Part shown: piece by piece, positions 9,601-17,251 of the stretch
Layout of the letters: every line of letters starts with the position of its first letter
Position numbering within the stretch: position 1 is the stretch's first letter
From: an uncultured Lachnospiraceae bacterium
Lineage (GTDB): Bacteria; Bacillota; Clostridia; Lachnospirales; Lachnospiraceae
Length of the DNA: 27,258 nt
Direction: 5' to 3'
NCBI GenBank assembly: GCA_945787485.1
Contig: CALZHV010000003.1
Location: 1-27,258 of the forward strand
The notes under the pieces: generated by a model
The model's database searches: none
Told to the model about the DNA's origin: nothing
Seen by the model: the letters and a program-made list of their open reading frames with translations, nothing else
Made by a program: the position numbers and the translations under genes

Positions 9601-12600
9601 GCCGCCGGGAAGCACAACAGCCTTGGAATTTTTGCCGTTTACGGCAGTATTTGAAACGGTAAAGCTCTCCGAAGCCGTCCATCCGTCCATTCCGCTTCTG
9701 AATCCACCGTTTTCAATAAGGTTTTTCGGGCTTGCCGAAGCAGACTGTTCAAGCTGCAAATCGTCAATATAATATGTACCCTTACTGTTTTTAAAACCAA
9801 ACTCAACCAGTATTCTCTTTGTAGTTTCGGGAGCGTCAAAGGTTACCGAATATCTCTGCCACTCTCCGCCTGTTGATTCAACGGTAATATATTCCGTTTT
9901 CGTCTTTGTATTTGAGCCGTTAAGAGCAGAAATGCTTAGATAAAGCTTTCCGCTGTTCGTTTCATCTGATTTTACAAAAGCCGAAAGGGTATAGGTTCCG
10001 CCCGACAACACCTCGACGGTTTGCTTTTGATAAACCGTTGCCTCGCTTGTCCTAACAGCGGTGCAAACAAATTGTCCCAAATATGCATCCGGAGATTGAG
10101 AGCGCTCAAATGCCGAATTTGTGTTTTCCCAGTAATCGGCACGGCTTTCCGTATTATTTTTTTCCTCAAAGCCTGAATTCTTTAAAAGATTTTCCGAATT
10201 CGGCTTATATCCCGATGCTGATACAAAGTATGTGCTGTCCGCACTCGGTGAATCAGCCATAAGATAATTGCCGTTACTATCCGTTGTATAAAGCAATTTG
10301 CCTCGGTTGTCAAACTGATATGTTTCAAAATTTCCTAATGCATCGGCAAGCTTTACCTGCGCTGTGCCAAGGCGTTCATAGGTTATATAGTTTCCGTCAA
10401 TATAATTTGTTCCGTCTTTTGCTTGCTCTGCAACTTTTGTTATTCTGCCGTTTGAATCGTATTCATACACAATACGGTATCCGTCAATATTTTCCATTGA
10501 TGTCATATTGCCGTTTGAATCGTAAGAATATGTTACGGATTTTCCGTCGGGATATATTACGCTTGTGAGGTTTTTATTTTCATCATAAGTATAGCTGATT
10601 TCAAGTGGAGATGATGTACTTCCGGCGGTAATTGCCGCACCGCGAGCCGAATAGCACTTCACCTTTGAAAGAAGCCCTGTTGTTTCGTTGTAAATATAAT
10701 CAAACTTTCTACCCACACCGTCTGTAATATAATCAATACGGTCAAATTGTGAAGCTTCTGAGTTTGCAGTTTCATAAGCAACGGATATTTTTTGCTCGGG
10801 GTAATCGGGATTGCATACGGAGGTCAACATTCCGTCGCTGTTAAAGTATTCCATATTCCCATCGGGACCAGTAACGCAAATTTGCTCGTCCGCTGTGCCC
10901 TCTTCGGTGACATATTCGATTTTATATCCGCTTTCACCATTATGCTCGGAATTAGTTTCATTAAAGGTTAAAACACCGTTTTCATCTTCTGTATAATCAT
11001 AGTCAATAGAAGCACCGTTGGCAGTATAGTAAGTCAGTCTGCTTTCACCAAACACTAAAAATGCACGGAAATAGTTTGGACTCCATCCTTTCCCGTAAAC
11101 AAAGCAATCGGAAGCACCAAAAACTTCCATTATGCTGTAAAATGCCGAATCATATATCATACCTACTGTAACGGGCATAATATTACCGTCAAGCGAGAGG
11201 TCGTTGCGGATTACGGAAAGGGACTGTGCGAAATCATTTATATATCCCGTTCCCGCCCTGCCAGCAGATTGGCTGTGATAATCAAAGACTTCGTTGTATC
11301 CGCCCACATCAACGAAATCAAAAACCACAGTACTGTAATCGGCAGTGCCGTTCAAGAATATAAGTGCCATATTATTCTCTGATACGGTTATTGCGAATCC
11401 GTTGTTTTCTCTTCCGTTTATCCATTTATTAAATATTTCGGTAATATTGAAATGAATATTTATAAACCTGTCAACTTCTTCCCCCTGAACTAACGGAGAA
11501 GTATAATAATCAATTATTTCATTTGATAATTCCGGTTTTGTGTTATATGTTACAGTACTGAGGTCACAAGGTTCCGCAATTTCTCTCGCCAATAACTTGC
11601 TCCCATAAGGGACACCGCCGGCAGTAATATATTCTACTTCCGTAAAGACAATACTGTTTCCCAAGGTCTTAAATAAATCTGTATTGATTTTTATGTATGC
11701 TTCCGAATCATATGTTGTAGTTGTTCCGTCGTCATTGCTTACTGTAAGCATATTCGCTAAAATAGACAATGAATCATCGATGTAATTTTCGTCTGCCACT
11801 GACGGCACATCGCTGTTATAACCGACTACTGTGTCTTCAACTATGTCAGGCTCACAACCGTCAACTATTATTGCGGGGTCAATAACAATGGGATACACAC
11901 GGTCGGAACTGCTTGTCCACTCATTGGACGGTGAATATGTCAAACATACCGTACCGTTAGCATTTTCCGTCAAAGTCACATCGATGTCATATGAAAGTGC
12001 AAATTCCGCATCAGTCATTACAGGACGGGGAATTCTGAATTTAACATCACTGTTGTTATCTTTGAACAAAACGCTTCCGTCGTTTTGCTTTTCAGCATTT
12101 AATTCGTTTGCTTCAAAAGTGAATGTATATGTATCTTTTACGCTTTCTTTGTTTGAAATAATAATGTTTTCTTTGATTGAATTTGGCGCTACAACATATT
12201 GCAAATCCGTATTCTCGGCAATATTATTGTATGTAACTGCTGATTGTGTCTGTGCGATAGCCGCATCTGCATGGGTAATTTCAGTATCACTCACTGCAAT
12301 ATTGTTTTCGACAACCGCGGAACTGTTTTCTATATCATCAACGCTGAATGAAAGCTCATAGCCATCTTTTTCAACAGTTAAATTTTTGTTTTCGTTAATG
12401 TTCGCCGGAAGTTCTACATTAAACAGGTTACTTAAATTTGTATAAAGACTTCCGCTCAGAATCATTGAGTTATCAATTTCTTCCCACACACCGTTATTAA
12501 GATAATGCATGGGTTCTTCTGTCATTACGGCAGTATATGTGCCGTCACTTTTTTTATATACTTTTGTGTATTCGTCTCGTTTTTCCTCGACTTCGTAAAG

Positions 12601-12786
12601 AATCTCTGCTTCTGCATCTTTTTCAGCATCGGCAGGATTGTTTACAAGATTTTCTAAAAACCTTTTATGTGCAACGGCATCAGTAAATTCTTCTGCCATT
12701 ACCTGCAAGGGTAATATTTCCATTATAAACAGAAATGCAAGAAATATTGATAAGATTTTGCAAAATAGTTTTATTCCTTTTTTCAT
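6619..12786 (-). CDS. Secreted DNRLRE / YD-repeat (Rhs-like) giant protein with variable C-terminal tail
   Basis: 2055 aa. The ATG at 12786 is chosen because GGGAGG precedes it and MKKGIK plus a hydrophobic run to about residue 32 gives a signal peptide; the frame is open 30 codons further upstream without a ribosome site. Order: DNRLRE-like region at about 330-520 (FNITEIFNKWING); YD repeats at about 700-870; two jelly-roll modules at about 864-1017 and 1022-1195 (NLLKNSGFEE, NLIENGGF); a Cys-rich insert at about 1213-1243 with nine Cys; YD repeats at about 1280-1880 ending in the Rhs core signature YYLQSRYYSPEIGRFINTDD; then a junction (NNSINKIDHSG, about 1912) and a non-repeat, aromatic-rich tail of about 140 residues. 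The change after the core is the hallmark of polymorphic Rhs toxins. The tail resembles no toxin family I know. Likely surface-exposed or released; toxin role is inferred. Confidence 0.92.
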   Translation of the reverse strand: MKKGIKLFCKILSIFLAFLFIMEILPLQVMAEEFTDAVAHKRFLENLVNNPADAEKDAEAEILYEVEEKRDEYTKVYKKSDGTYTAVMTEEPMHYLNNGVWEEIDNSMILSGSLYTNLSNLFNVELPANINENKNLTVEKDGYELSFSVDDIENSSAVVENNIAVSDTEITHADAAIAQTQSAVTYNNIAENTDLQYVVAPNSIKENIIISNKESVKDTYTFTFEANELNAEKQNDGSVLFKDNNSDVKFRIPRPVMTDAEFALSYDIDVTLTENANGTVCLTYSPSNEWTSSSDRVYPIVIDPAIIVDGCEPDIVEDTVVGYNSDVPSVADENYIDDSLSILANMLTVSNDDGTTTTYDSEAYIKINTDLFKTLGNSIVFTEVEYITAGGVPYGSKLLAREIAEPCDLSTVTYNTKPELSNEIIDYYTSPLVQGEEVDRFINIHFNITEIFNKWINGRENNGFAITVSENNMALIFLNGTADYSTVVFDFVDVGGYNEVFDYHSQSAGRAGTGYINDFAQSLSVIRNDLSLDGNIMPVTVGMIYDSAFYSIMEVFGASDCFVYGKGWSPNYFRAFLVFGESRLTYYTANGASIDYDYTEDENGVLTFNETNSEHNGESGYKIEYVTEEGTADEQICVTGPDGNMEYFNSDGMLTSVCNPDYPEQKISVAYETANSEASQFDRIDYITDGVGRKFDYIYNETTGLLSKVKCYSARGAAITAGSTSSPLEISYTYDENKNLTSVIYPDGKSVTYSYDSNGNMTSMENIDGYRIVYEYDSNGRITKVAEQAKDGTNYIDGNYITYERLGTAQVKLADALGNFETYQFDNRGKLLYTTDSNGNYLMADSPSADSTYFVSASGYKPNSENLLKNSGFEEKNNTESRADYWENTNSAFERSQSPDAYLGQFVCTAVRTSEATVYQKQTVEVLSGGTYTLSAFVKSDETNSGKLYLSISALNGSNTKTKTEYITVESTGGEWQRYSVTFDAPETTKRILVEFGFKNSKGTYYIDDLQLEQSASASPKNLIENGGFRSGMDGWTASESFTVSNTAVNGKNSKAVVLPGGSDSKILYQTIKINGKKDDVFTAGGWWKGSFVNSSTSNAFILSQIAASTDTQLFNFTNDRYAQLEISYQYNAENENGESEELTETVVIPFAQNLDGWQFAAQSFALKGDCDEITVLIRYSKHLQGAMVSNIELTMDEDAVVLAGSDEAAEEETETCPCESCEEANCTCACESESICACVACKRRSGTTVKDAFGNTVSTGSFDGVKRIQTLAQYTDNGNYPVSETDADGNTVTYNYNELNGVLNAVTDARGNETAYNYNAAGQLIQVSAGNLLTSSANYVYNNDRLTSISHNGFAYNISYNIWGQPIMISVGTQPIISYTYGENEYRDRVVSSTYHNSDGGETVTEYYYDLSGNITEITVNGETKFNYSYDSLGSLTEISATDSRIVRYTDGRTDILDFSNNYIYSSYTNDDGDFVEIIGGVTYTSKSYDSAYDITTGTTTEKSDVTASNGKTIGTVDKQDWFGRYTESVIKTESANDTNDENTFAAVKTEYTYPEYADNKTTSRVESYVNKVYYGTDTDNGYTSYMGYSYDYDANGNITAEYSLNAGGTETLRYGYVYDELNQLVRVNDAVAQKTYTYTYDGAGNILAKTTYPYTTGDLGTANGTVNYTYDSTWKDKLVSYGNTTLTYDNIGNPLTIGNKQFTWSGRQLETYVDGNKTIEFEYDENGLRHRKTVRENGIITERYDYVWANGSLVSQTYTTYSNGAVNTSNTAKFIYDTWGTLQGFVLNDTATYLYTKNLQGDITSIVNENGQIILNYAYDAWGAVTFSATSMQNMLLAYTLSYVNPFTYRGYSYDYDIELYYLQSRYYSPEIGRFINTDDTQIAIATMGTVLGANLFAYCENNSINKIDHSGYWAENYYKFSWTNVGFNVNVHINFLSRAFCVSYAKDIIRLKGKWYWWGKGYQTMSAIRIAQELWFHALVYYVGSPIKKVLNKIGISWSWLNRQLESAVYAQINYNDHRAWVFSTAWWAAYTIKTLIRKACGYTFPYAYIHI

Positions 12787-12878
12787 AAAAATCCTCCCTA
12801 CGATTGATATCAAACATATTATATTTAATTGAGAAAAATGGAATACTAATTGCAAAAAAATAGAAAACTGCGACAAAA

Positions 12879-12908
12879 AAATAAACGGTCCCCAAAGACC
12901 GTTTATTT
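12879..12908 (-). terminator. Terminator of the agrA-agrC-like transcript
   Basis: AAATAAACGGTC (12879-12890) and GACCGTTTATTT (12897-12908) form a 12-bp stem with a 6-nt loop. On the minus strand the stem is followed by more T and then GTCG. The stop codon of the histidine kinase (12907-12909) overlaps the first arm. It isolates the kinase transcript from the Rhs-like gene starting at 12786. Confidence 0.75.
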
Positions 12909-14196
12909 ATATCGGAATTAGTATTGTCGTTTTGAATTCATTATTTTCGAATTTCCACTCATGTTCTCCGTTGTAATTTTTCAAAGCTTTGTATACACTT
13001 CTCATACCGTACCCATGATTTTTTTTGTTACCTTTAGTAGTAATCAACGCATCTTTATACTCAATCGGTTTTGTGGAACAACTGTTTTTCAGAATGATTT
13101 TATGAAAACTATTATCGACATCCAGCGAAAGTTCAATATATGAATTTTTTTCTTTTTCAGCACTTTCGACAGCATTTCCTAAAAGGTTGTCAAGTATAGC
13201 GGATAAATCATAATCACTTATAAACGAGAGATTCTCGTTTAATGAGAGAGTGGTAAATTTAATTCCTTTATCTTTGCATAGTAATGCATATTTGTTAAGA
13301 ATGACATCTAATAGTTTATTCTTTGTCTTAGCTTTTATAGAAATTTCATTTGTTTTATCATATATGTTTTGAATGTATTGTTTAACATTTTCTTCTGTTG
13401 TTAAGTTGCTTATGTTTATCAAATTATTACGAATATCATGAATAAAAATTCTTGTTTCCTCATCTTTCTTTTCAAGAATATCAAGATATTCTAAATTAAT
13501 GGTTTGTCTTTGATCAACCATTTCCATATCGTGCAGTCTTTTTTGATTTGTGATATCTTTTTCATGAACGCTAAATACAACTGCATTCGCAATAAACATT
13601 AGAATTTCAGCAACAATGCAAAGAACCGTTGAAAGAATATTTGCCTCAAAATATTGACTTTGTGCTCTGAAAACAACAGTAATGAAAAATGTTGTTATTG
13701 GCAGTATAGTTAAGTATATTGATGCTTTTGTTCCTTCTTTTTTGTGTGCTTTTTTAGCAAACATTGATACAATACTTACAATAATTAAATACAAAAATTT
13801 GGAAGCAAATGCTTCTTCTATAAATATTACTAAATCATTTTTAAAGTGTGTAACTTCCACTTCCTTGATATAAGAAATGATGAATATTGCTATGTATTCT
13901 GCTATCCACATAAGTGCAGTAAGTATTAGCGAATGAAAAATTGCCAATTTCCAGTCGCACTTAAAAGCAAGCCACATAATAAGCCAAAATAATACTACTA
14001 TGGCAATTAAGTTCACCGTTTCATTGAAGAAAATGATTAACAAGAGCCATAGCATAATATTGGCGAAAACACAAATGCATAGGGTTGTTTTTAAGCCTTT
14101 CCGATATTCAAATAGTCTGCCGCCGTACCAAAAAACTATATAAGTGTTAAAGACATAAACCAAAAATGTTAATAAATACAATATAGGTTTACTCAT
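12907..14196 (-). CDS. AgrC-like GHKL sensor histidine kinase
   Basis: 429 aa. Residues 1-210 are six or seven hydrophobic membrane segments (clear ones near 4-23, 37-57, 61-78, 86-111, 132-147, 160-176, 187-210), the AgrC-type peptide sensor. A coiled linker (about 211-245) leads to the H-box FIHDIRNNL with His253. The ATPase part has LDNLLGNAVESA (Asn337, Asn341) and the G-box NHGYGMRSV (Gly395, Gly397), typical of the HPK10/GHKL family. The start lies 2 bp after the stop of the response regulator gene and its ribosome site (AGAGGA) lies inside that gene, so the pair is translationally linked. Expected role: sense the cyclic peptide made by AgrD/AgrB at 15523-16280 and phosphorylate the neighbouring LytTR regulator. 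The family is clear; the ligand is inferred from context. Confidence 0.92.
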   Translation of the reverse strand: MSKPILYLLTFLVYVFNTYIVFWYGGRLFEYRKGLKTTLCICVFANIMLWLLLIIFFNETVNLIAIVVLFWLIMWLAFKCDWKLAIFHSLILTALMWIAEYIAIFIISYIKEVEVTHFKNDLVIFIEEAFASKFLYLIIVSIVSMFAKKAHKKEGTKASIYLTILPITTFFITVVFRAQSQYFEANILSTVLCIVAEILMFIANAVVFSVHEKDITNQKRLHDMEMVDQRQTINLEYLDILEKKDEETRIFIHDIRNNLINISNLTTEENVKQYIQNIYDKTNEISIKAKTKNKLLDVILNKYALLCKDKGIKFTTLSLNENLSFISDYDLSAILDNLLGNAVESAEKEKNSYIELSLDVDNSFHKIILKNSCSTKPIEYKDALITTKGNKKNHGYGMRSVYKALKNYNGEHEWKFENNEFKTTILIPI

Positions 14197-14198
14197 AT

Positions 14199-14906
14199 CT
14201 ACATTCCTCTTTCTGCGAATAAAAACATTTTGGTTCTAAATTCCTTTTGCCGTTTTGGAGAAATTGAAATATCGACACTTTGTCCTGAATATTCCAAGGT
14301 CAGCGATGCTCGATTGAAAATTTTGATATAGTTAAAATTGATAATAAAACTGTTATGAGGAGAGCAAAAATTTAATTCGTTTAGTTTTTCTTTCCAATAG
14401 TCGATTTTTTCTCTGGAAATGTATTCACCATCAACAGTTACAATGCGAGTTTTCCTTTTGTATGTTTCACAAAAAACGATCTTGTTAGTTGAAATAATCA
14501 CTGAGTTATTATTGGCACAAATTATTTTAATTTCTTTATTAGACATTGAAAGTAAAGATGCATCAAGGGAACGGTAAAGTCGTACGATATCCAATGGCTT
14601 TTGCAAAAATCTATATGCTCCTATTTCAAATGCGTCATCAAGATAATTAGAAAACGCAGTTATCATGAAAATAGTTATATTGTTATATTTTTGCTTAAGT
14701 TGCTTACCGACCTCTACTCCGCTTATCCCCGGCATTTCTACATCTAAAAAAGCCATTTCGAAGCAAATACTATCATTAAGCAAATCATTACCGTTATCAA
14801 ATAGGTATATTTCAGGTTTTATTAATTTTTCGCGGAAATAATTTGTTAATGCGTCTTTTACTTCTTTTCTGAAGCTAGAATCATCATCACAAATTGCAAT
14901 TTTCAA
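14199..14906 (-). CDS. AgrA-like LytTR response regulator
   Basis: 235 aa if started at TTG 14906. AGGAG (14916-14920) sits 8 nt before that TTG, while the alternative GTG at 14915 overlaps the ribosome site, so TTG is preferred; it also gives the usual N-terminus MKIAICDDD. Receiver domain about 1-115: acidic pocket Asp7-Asp9, phospho-acceptor Asp55 (AFLDVEMPG), Thr83 (MITAF), Lys103 (LQKP). LytTR DNA-binding domain about 130-235 (FCETYKRKTRIV; HNSFIINFNYI). It forms an operon with the kinase directly downstream. LytTR regulators bind paired 9-bp repeats about 21 bp apart. Targets are unknown; the agrD promoter and the flanking Rhs-like genes are the natural candidates (inference). Confidence 0.92.
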   Translation of the reverse strand: MKIAICDDDSSFRKEVKDALTNYFREKLIKPEIYLFDNGNDLLNDSICFEMAFLDVEMPGISGVEVGKQLKQKYNNITIFMITAFSNYLDDAFEIGAYRFLQKPLDIVRLYRSLDASLLSMSNKEIKIICANNNSVIISTNKIVFCETYKRKTRIVTVDGEYISREKIDYWKEKLNELNFCSPHNSFIINFNYIKIFNRASLTLEYSGQSVDISISPKRQKEFRTKMFLFAERGM

Positions 14907-14918
14907 TAAAATCACTCC

Positions 14919-14956
14919 TAAAAAAATGCCGTAAACTTTTCTATAGTTTACGGCAT
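14919..14956 (-). terminator. Terminator/attenuator between the XRE gene and agrA-like gene
   Basis: ATGCCGTAAAC (14926-14936) and GTTTACGGCAT (14946-14956) form a perfect 11-bp stem with a 9-nt loop. On the minus strand it is followed by a T-run that runs straight into the AGGAG of the response regulator. XRE transcripts reading this way should end here, leaving no room for a separate promoter downstream of the hairpin. Confidence 0.75.
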
Positions 14957-14973
14957 AAAAAATAAATTGTCAA
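14945..14973 (-). promoter_or_regulatory. Possible promoter embedded in the terminator, for agrA-agrC
   Basis: On the minus strand a consensus TTGACA (14968-14973) lies just past the XRE stop codon. It is followed at 17 bp by TAAACT (14945-14950), a 4/6 match to TATAAT; a better-looking TATAGA (14940-14945) lies at 22 bp. Either start would fall in the hairpin loop or right arm, so the RNA would lack the first stem arm and escape the terminator. The elements are visible; the use is inferred. Confidence 0.4.
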
Positions 14974-14974
14974 A

Positions 14975-15304
14975 TTATTTGTTGTTACGGTGACTTTCTA
15001 CTAAAGCTTTTGCAAAAATCTTTATTATATTAAGATCTTCTTCCGTACATTCTTTAAGATAATCGTCTAATTTTTCAAGATTGCTTTTTTTTACAATTCC
15101 CAAAGTGAAGTAATCAATTGTGACATTCAAAGCAGTGGAGATATCATAAAGCAGTTGTATATTTGGCTTTGTTCTACCGGTTTCAATAGCAGATATATGC
15201 TTAGCTGATACTCCAACCTTTTCGGCTAATTCTTCTTGTGTTATCCTAAGTTGTCTTCTTTGAGTACTAATTCTAAACCCCATCATTTTTAAATTTAATT
15301 CCAT
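14975..15304 (-). CDS. XRE-family HTH transcriptional regulator
   Basis: 109 aa. The helix-turn-helix is at about 11-65 (RRQLRITQEELAEKVGVS, then KHISAIETGRTKPNI), a textbook Cro/CI-like domain that ends at TIDYFTLG. A short C-terminal helix region (about 80-109) probably mediates dimerisation. Start at ATG 15304, with GGTGAT as a weak ribosome site; an internal ATG (MMGF, 15286) is possible. It lies between agrA and agrD and points away from agrD, so it is well placed to repress the agrD-agrB promoter and its own gene in the 15305-15522 gap. Its terminator separates it from agrA. Its position suggests a local regulator of the quorum circuit; this is inference. Confidence 0.88.
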   Translation of the reverse strand: MELNLKMMGFRISTQRRQLRITQEELAEKVGVSAKHISAIETGRTKPNIQLLYDISTALNVTIDYFTLGIVKKSNLEKLDDYLKECTEEDLNIIKIFAKALVESHRNNK

Positions 15305-15469
15305 AAAATCACCAAAGTAATTTTAACATTAAACTTAAACAATCTACACAATCCAAAAACAGAAAAATCTAATATAAGGTTGTTTTTTCTATAATTTATT
15401 AGAAAAATTAACCAATAATATTAAAAAAGAATTATTTTATACGATTTTATTGTTTTTTTGTAAAAAACA

Positions 15470-15498
15470 TTGAAAAATAAACATTGGAAAAGTATATT
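15470..15498 (+). promoter_or_regulatory. Sigma-A promoter of agrD-agrB
   Basis: TTGAAA (15470-15475), a 17-bp spacer and TATATT (15493-15498). The expected start near 15505 gives a very short leader before GGAGGTG (15511-15517). The AACATTG motif occurs twice (15466-15472 and 15480-15486), 14 bp apart, across the -35 and spacer. It could be a regulator site, though the spacing is not that of a LytTR site. The rest of 15305-15469 is AT-rich with no other clear element. Confidence 0.65.
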
Positions 15499-15522
15499 GC
15501 AATTGAGTTAGGAGGTGAAAAA

Positions 15523-15684
15523 ATGAAATTAAAAAACGAAATTCAGAAAAAAACTGCTTCTTTTGTAAAAAAAGCAGTTGAGCATTCTTGCAAAGTTGAT
15601 GCTAACTCAACAACTTGTATTTCGGTTTATCAGCCCAAAGCACCGGCAGCACTTAAAAACTTTAGCAAAATCAACAAAGAATGA
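15523..15684 (+). CDS. agrD: AgrD-like cyclic peptide autoinducer precursor
   Basis: 53 aa from ATG 15523, chosen for the strong GGAGGTG 5 bp upstream; the frame continues upstream without a ribosome site. The N-terminal amphipathic basic leader (MKLKNEIQKKTASFVKKAVEH) is followed by a short core around NSTTCISVYQPKAPAAL and a charged tail. This is the AgrD layout: leader, Cys-containing core that becomes a thiolactone ring, then a Pro-containing recognition segment (here QPKAPAAL). The likely ring Cys is in TTCISVY, giving a five-residue ring C-I-S-V-Y, but the second Cys upstream (HSCK) and the exact ends are not provable here. The stop overlaps the agrB start (ATGA), so translation is coupled. 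The gene order agrD then agrB is reversed from Staphylococcus. Confidence 0.82.
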   Translation: MKLKNEIQKKTASFVKKAVEHSCKVDANSTTCISVYQPKAPAALKNFSKINKE

Positions 15685-16280
15685 TTAGCAGCATAGCATC
15701 GAAAGTTGTGAAAAAACTTATTGACAATTCTGCTATTGATGACACGGAACAAGAATTATATGTATATGGATTCTTTGTATTAATTTCACATACACTATAT
15801 TTCATTTTAACCATAATATTTGGAATTTTATTAGATATAGTTCTTGAAAGTGTTATTTTCTATGTTGCTTTTCAGTTTATTAGAAGATTTGCCGGTGGAA
15901 TACATGCTTCAAATGAACTGAAATGCGGAATTGTAACTACTTCATCAATATTCCTTTGTCTTTTATGTATTAAGTTGTGCGAAACAAATGATGCTCAAAT
16001 GCCAATATTGATACTAACAACATTAGCGGCTATTTCTATATTTATTCTATGTCCGCTTGATACACCTGAAAAACCACTGTCGGAAAAAGAGTTCAAGTAT
16101 TTCCGCAAAATCTCGTGGATGATTTTATCGGTGATATCTTTCGTTGTAATTATTTCATATTTTGTACACTTGAAATGGTTACAAATTTTCTTTGCTCCTT
16201 GTTGTCTTAGCCTAATTTTGGAAAGTCTTTTGCTTATAGCAGGAAAGGCAAAGAAATTGACGTTGAATAAATCTGAATAG
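15681..16280 (+). CDS. agrB: AgrB-like accessory membrane endopeptidase
   Basis: 199 aa integral membrane protein of the usual AgrB length. Hydrophobic segments lie at about 30-68, 84-99, 105-122, 145-162 and 168-188. The catalytic signature is present: RRFAGGIHA with His75 and Cys82 seven residues later (HASNELKC), the spacing of His77/Cys84 in S. aureus AgrB. AgrB cuts the C-terminal tail of AgrD and forms the thiolactone. It overlaps agrD by 4 bp. The Lys-rich tail (KAKKLTLNKSE) is probably cytoplasmic. It appears intact. Confidence 0.93.
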   Translation: MISSIASKVVKKLIDNSAIDDTEQELYVYGFFVLISHTLYFILTIIFGILLDIVLESVIFYVAFQFIRRFAGGIHASNELKCGIVTTSSIFLCLLCIKLCETNDAQMPILILTTLAAISIFILCPLDTPEKPLSEKEFKYFRKISWMILSVISFVVIISYFVHLKWLQIFFAPCCLSLILESLLLIAGKAKKLTLNKSE

Positions 16281-16395
16281 CATTGCAATCAGTGCATTTG
16301 CTTAATATTATGAAAAACAAAATATGTACAATTCAATACTTAGGTATTTCATTGCATAGGCAAAATCCATAACCGGCAGTGCAAAATGTTATTAC

Positions 16396-16471
16396 AGCAC
16401 CGTGTAAGGTTAAAGCAGTAAACGGGAGATATCTTCCGAATCCACTGCTTCACCTTACACGGTGCTTTTTT
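16396..16471 (+). terminator. Strong terminator of agrD-agrB
   Basis: AGCACCGTGTAAGGT (16396-16410) pairs with ACCTTACACGGTGCT (16452-16466). An inner AGCAGT/ACTGCT helix extends the stem, and six T follow (16466-16471). The loop contains GGGAGATATCTTCC, a near palindrome. It lies 115 bp after the agrB stop; the stretch 16281-16395 shows nothing else. Confidence 0.85.
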
Positions 16472-16503
16472 ATCACAATTCTATATATGAAATAACAGTA
16501 TAA

Positions 16504-16546
16504 GTCCCTCCTGCGGCTCTCAAAAAGCTGCGGGAGGGATTTTTTG
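16504..16546 (+). terminator. Second rho-independent terminator
   Basis: TCCCTCCTGCGGCT pairs with AGCTGCGGGAGGGA (14 bp with two G-U pairs, loop CTCAAAA), followed by TTTTTT. It lies 33 bp after the agr terminator with no gene between. It probably ends transcripts at the edge of the mobile module, or is an attenuator for the sigma-like gene downstream. Confidence 0.75.
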
Positions 16547-16630
16547 TTTATGAATAGATTTGGGATAATTCTAAATTCAAATTTTTTATAAAAGTCAAAA
16601 GGTACAAATGGATATGTCTGTTGAGGGGGA

Positions 16631-16676
16631 CGGATATATGAAAGAGTGGCTTTGTTATATCGCGGAATATCCGTAA
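16631..16676 (+). other. Stem-loop enclosing a possible 12-codon leader peptide
   Basis: CGGATAT (16631-16637) pairs with ATATCCG (16667-16673). Directly after GAGGGGG (a good ribosome site) an ATG at 16638 opens MKEWLCYIAEYP and stops at 16674-16676, so the whole ORF lies in the loop and right arm. It sits 54 bp ahead of the sigma-like gene. It could be a regulatory leader; evidence is slight. Confidence 0.3.
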
Positions 16677-16729
16677 TCTCTGCATTTTTAAGTATAAATC
16701 AAGCTTAAAAAAATAAGGAGATTACAAAG

Positions 16730-17251
16730 ATGTTTAAAGATCAGGACAAACAAAACAACATTTGCTTTATACGCACAGAAAGCGGTTATGAACAGATAAC
16801 CTATGCGGAATTATGTAAGCGAAGAAACACAAACAAGGAATACAAATCCAAAAAATTCTTTCCTCTTCACGGAATGCTGATGGAAGTAACAGAAGAAGCT
16901 TATAGAGATTTCTATAAAGCCAGGCGCCGACAGAAATATATAGAGGAACGGTCAGCGAAAAACGGAGATTTTTCTTACGCTATGCTTACAACCGATGATT
17001 TTAACGGCGAGGACATCCTTGTGGATGAAAGCGAACCCCTTGATGAACAGGTTTTGCGAAAAATAATCTTGGACAAGCTTAGGCATGCTATGCTTTTGCT
17101 TTCTGATGATGAACAAGAACTCATCCGTGAAATCTTTTTTGAGGAATTATCCGAACGCACACTAGCGGAAAGATATGGTGTTTCGCAGGTCGCAATACAT
17201 AAGCGCAAGGTCAAAATTTTAAATAAACTCAAGAAGCTTTTAGAAATTTAA
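16730..17251 (+). CDS. Sigma-70 region-4-like protein of a mobile element
   Basis: 173 aa preceded by AAGGAG. The N-terminal half (1-90) is charged and contains RRRQKYIEERSAKNGDFSY. The C-terminal 50 residues are a sigma-70 region-4-type helix-turn-helix: LSDDEQELIREIFFEELSER, then AERYGVSQVAIHKRKVKIL. No sigma region 2 is seen, so it is a sigma-like or positive control factor rather than a full sigma. Such proteins are common beside large serine recombinases in Clostridia integrative elements, where they may drive element genes. It is followed by an ORF-poor region and mazF. Function beyond DNA binding is inferred. Confidence 0.8.
   Translation: MFKDQDKQNNICFIRTESGYEQITYAELCKRRNTNKEYKSKKFFPLHGMLMEVTEEAYRDFYKARRRQKYIEERSAKNGDFSYAMLTTDDFNGEDILVDESEPLDEQVLRKIILDKLRHAMLLLSDDEQELIREIFFEELSERTLAERYGVSQVAIHKRKVKILNKLKKLLEI

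Noticed and set aside
11831..12361. 176-codon plus-strand ORF inside the second giant gene
   Set aside because: Antisense shadow of a strongly coding region with signal peptide and domains; no ribosome site.
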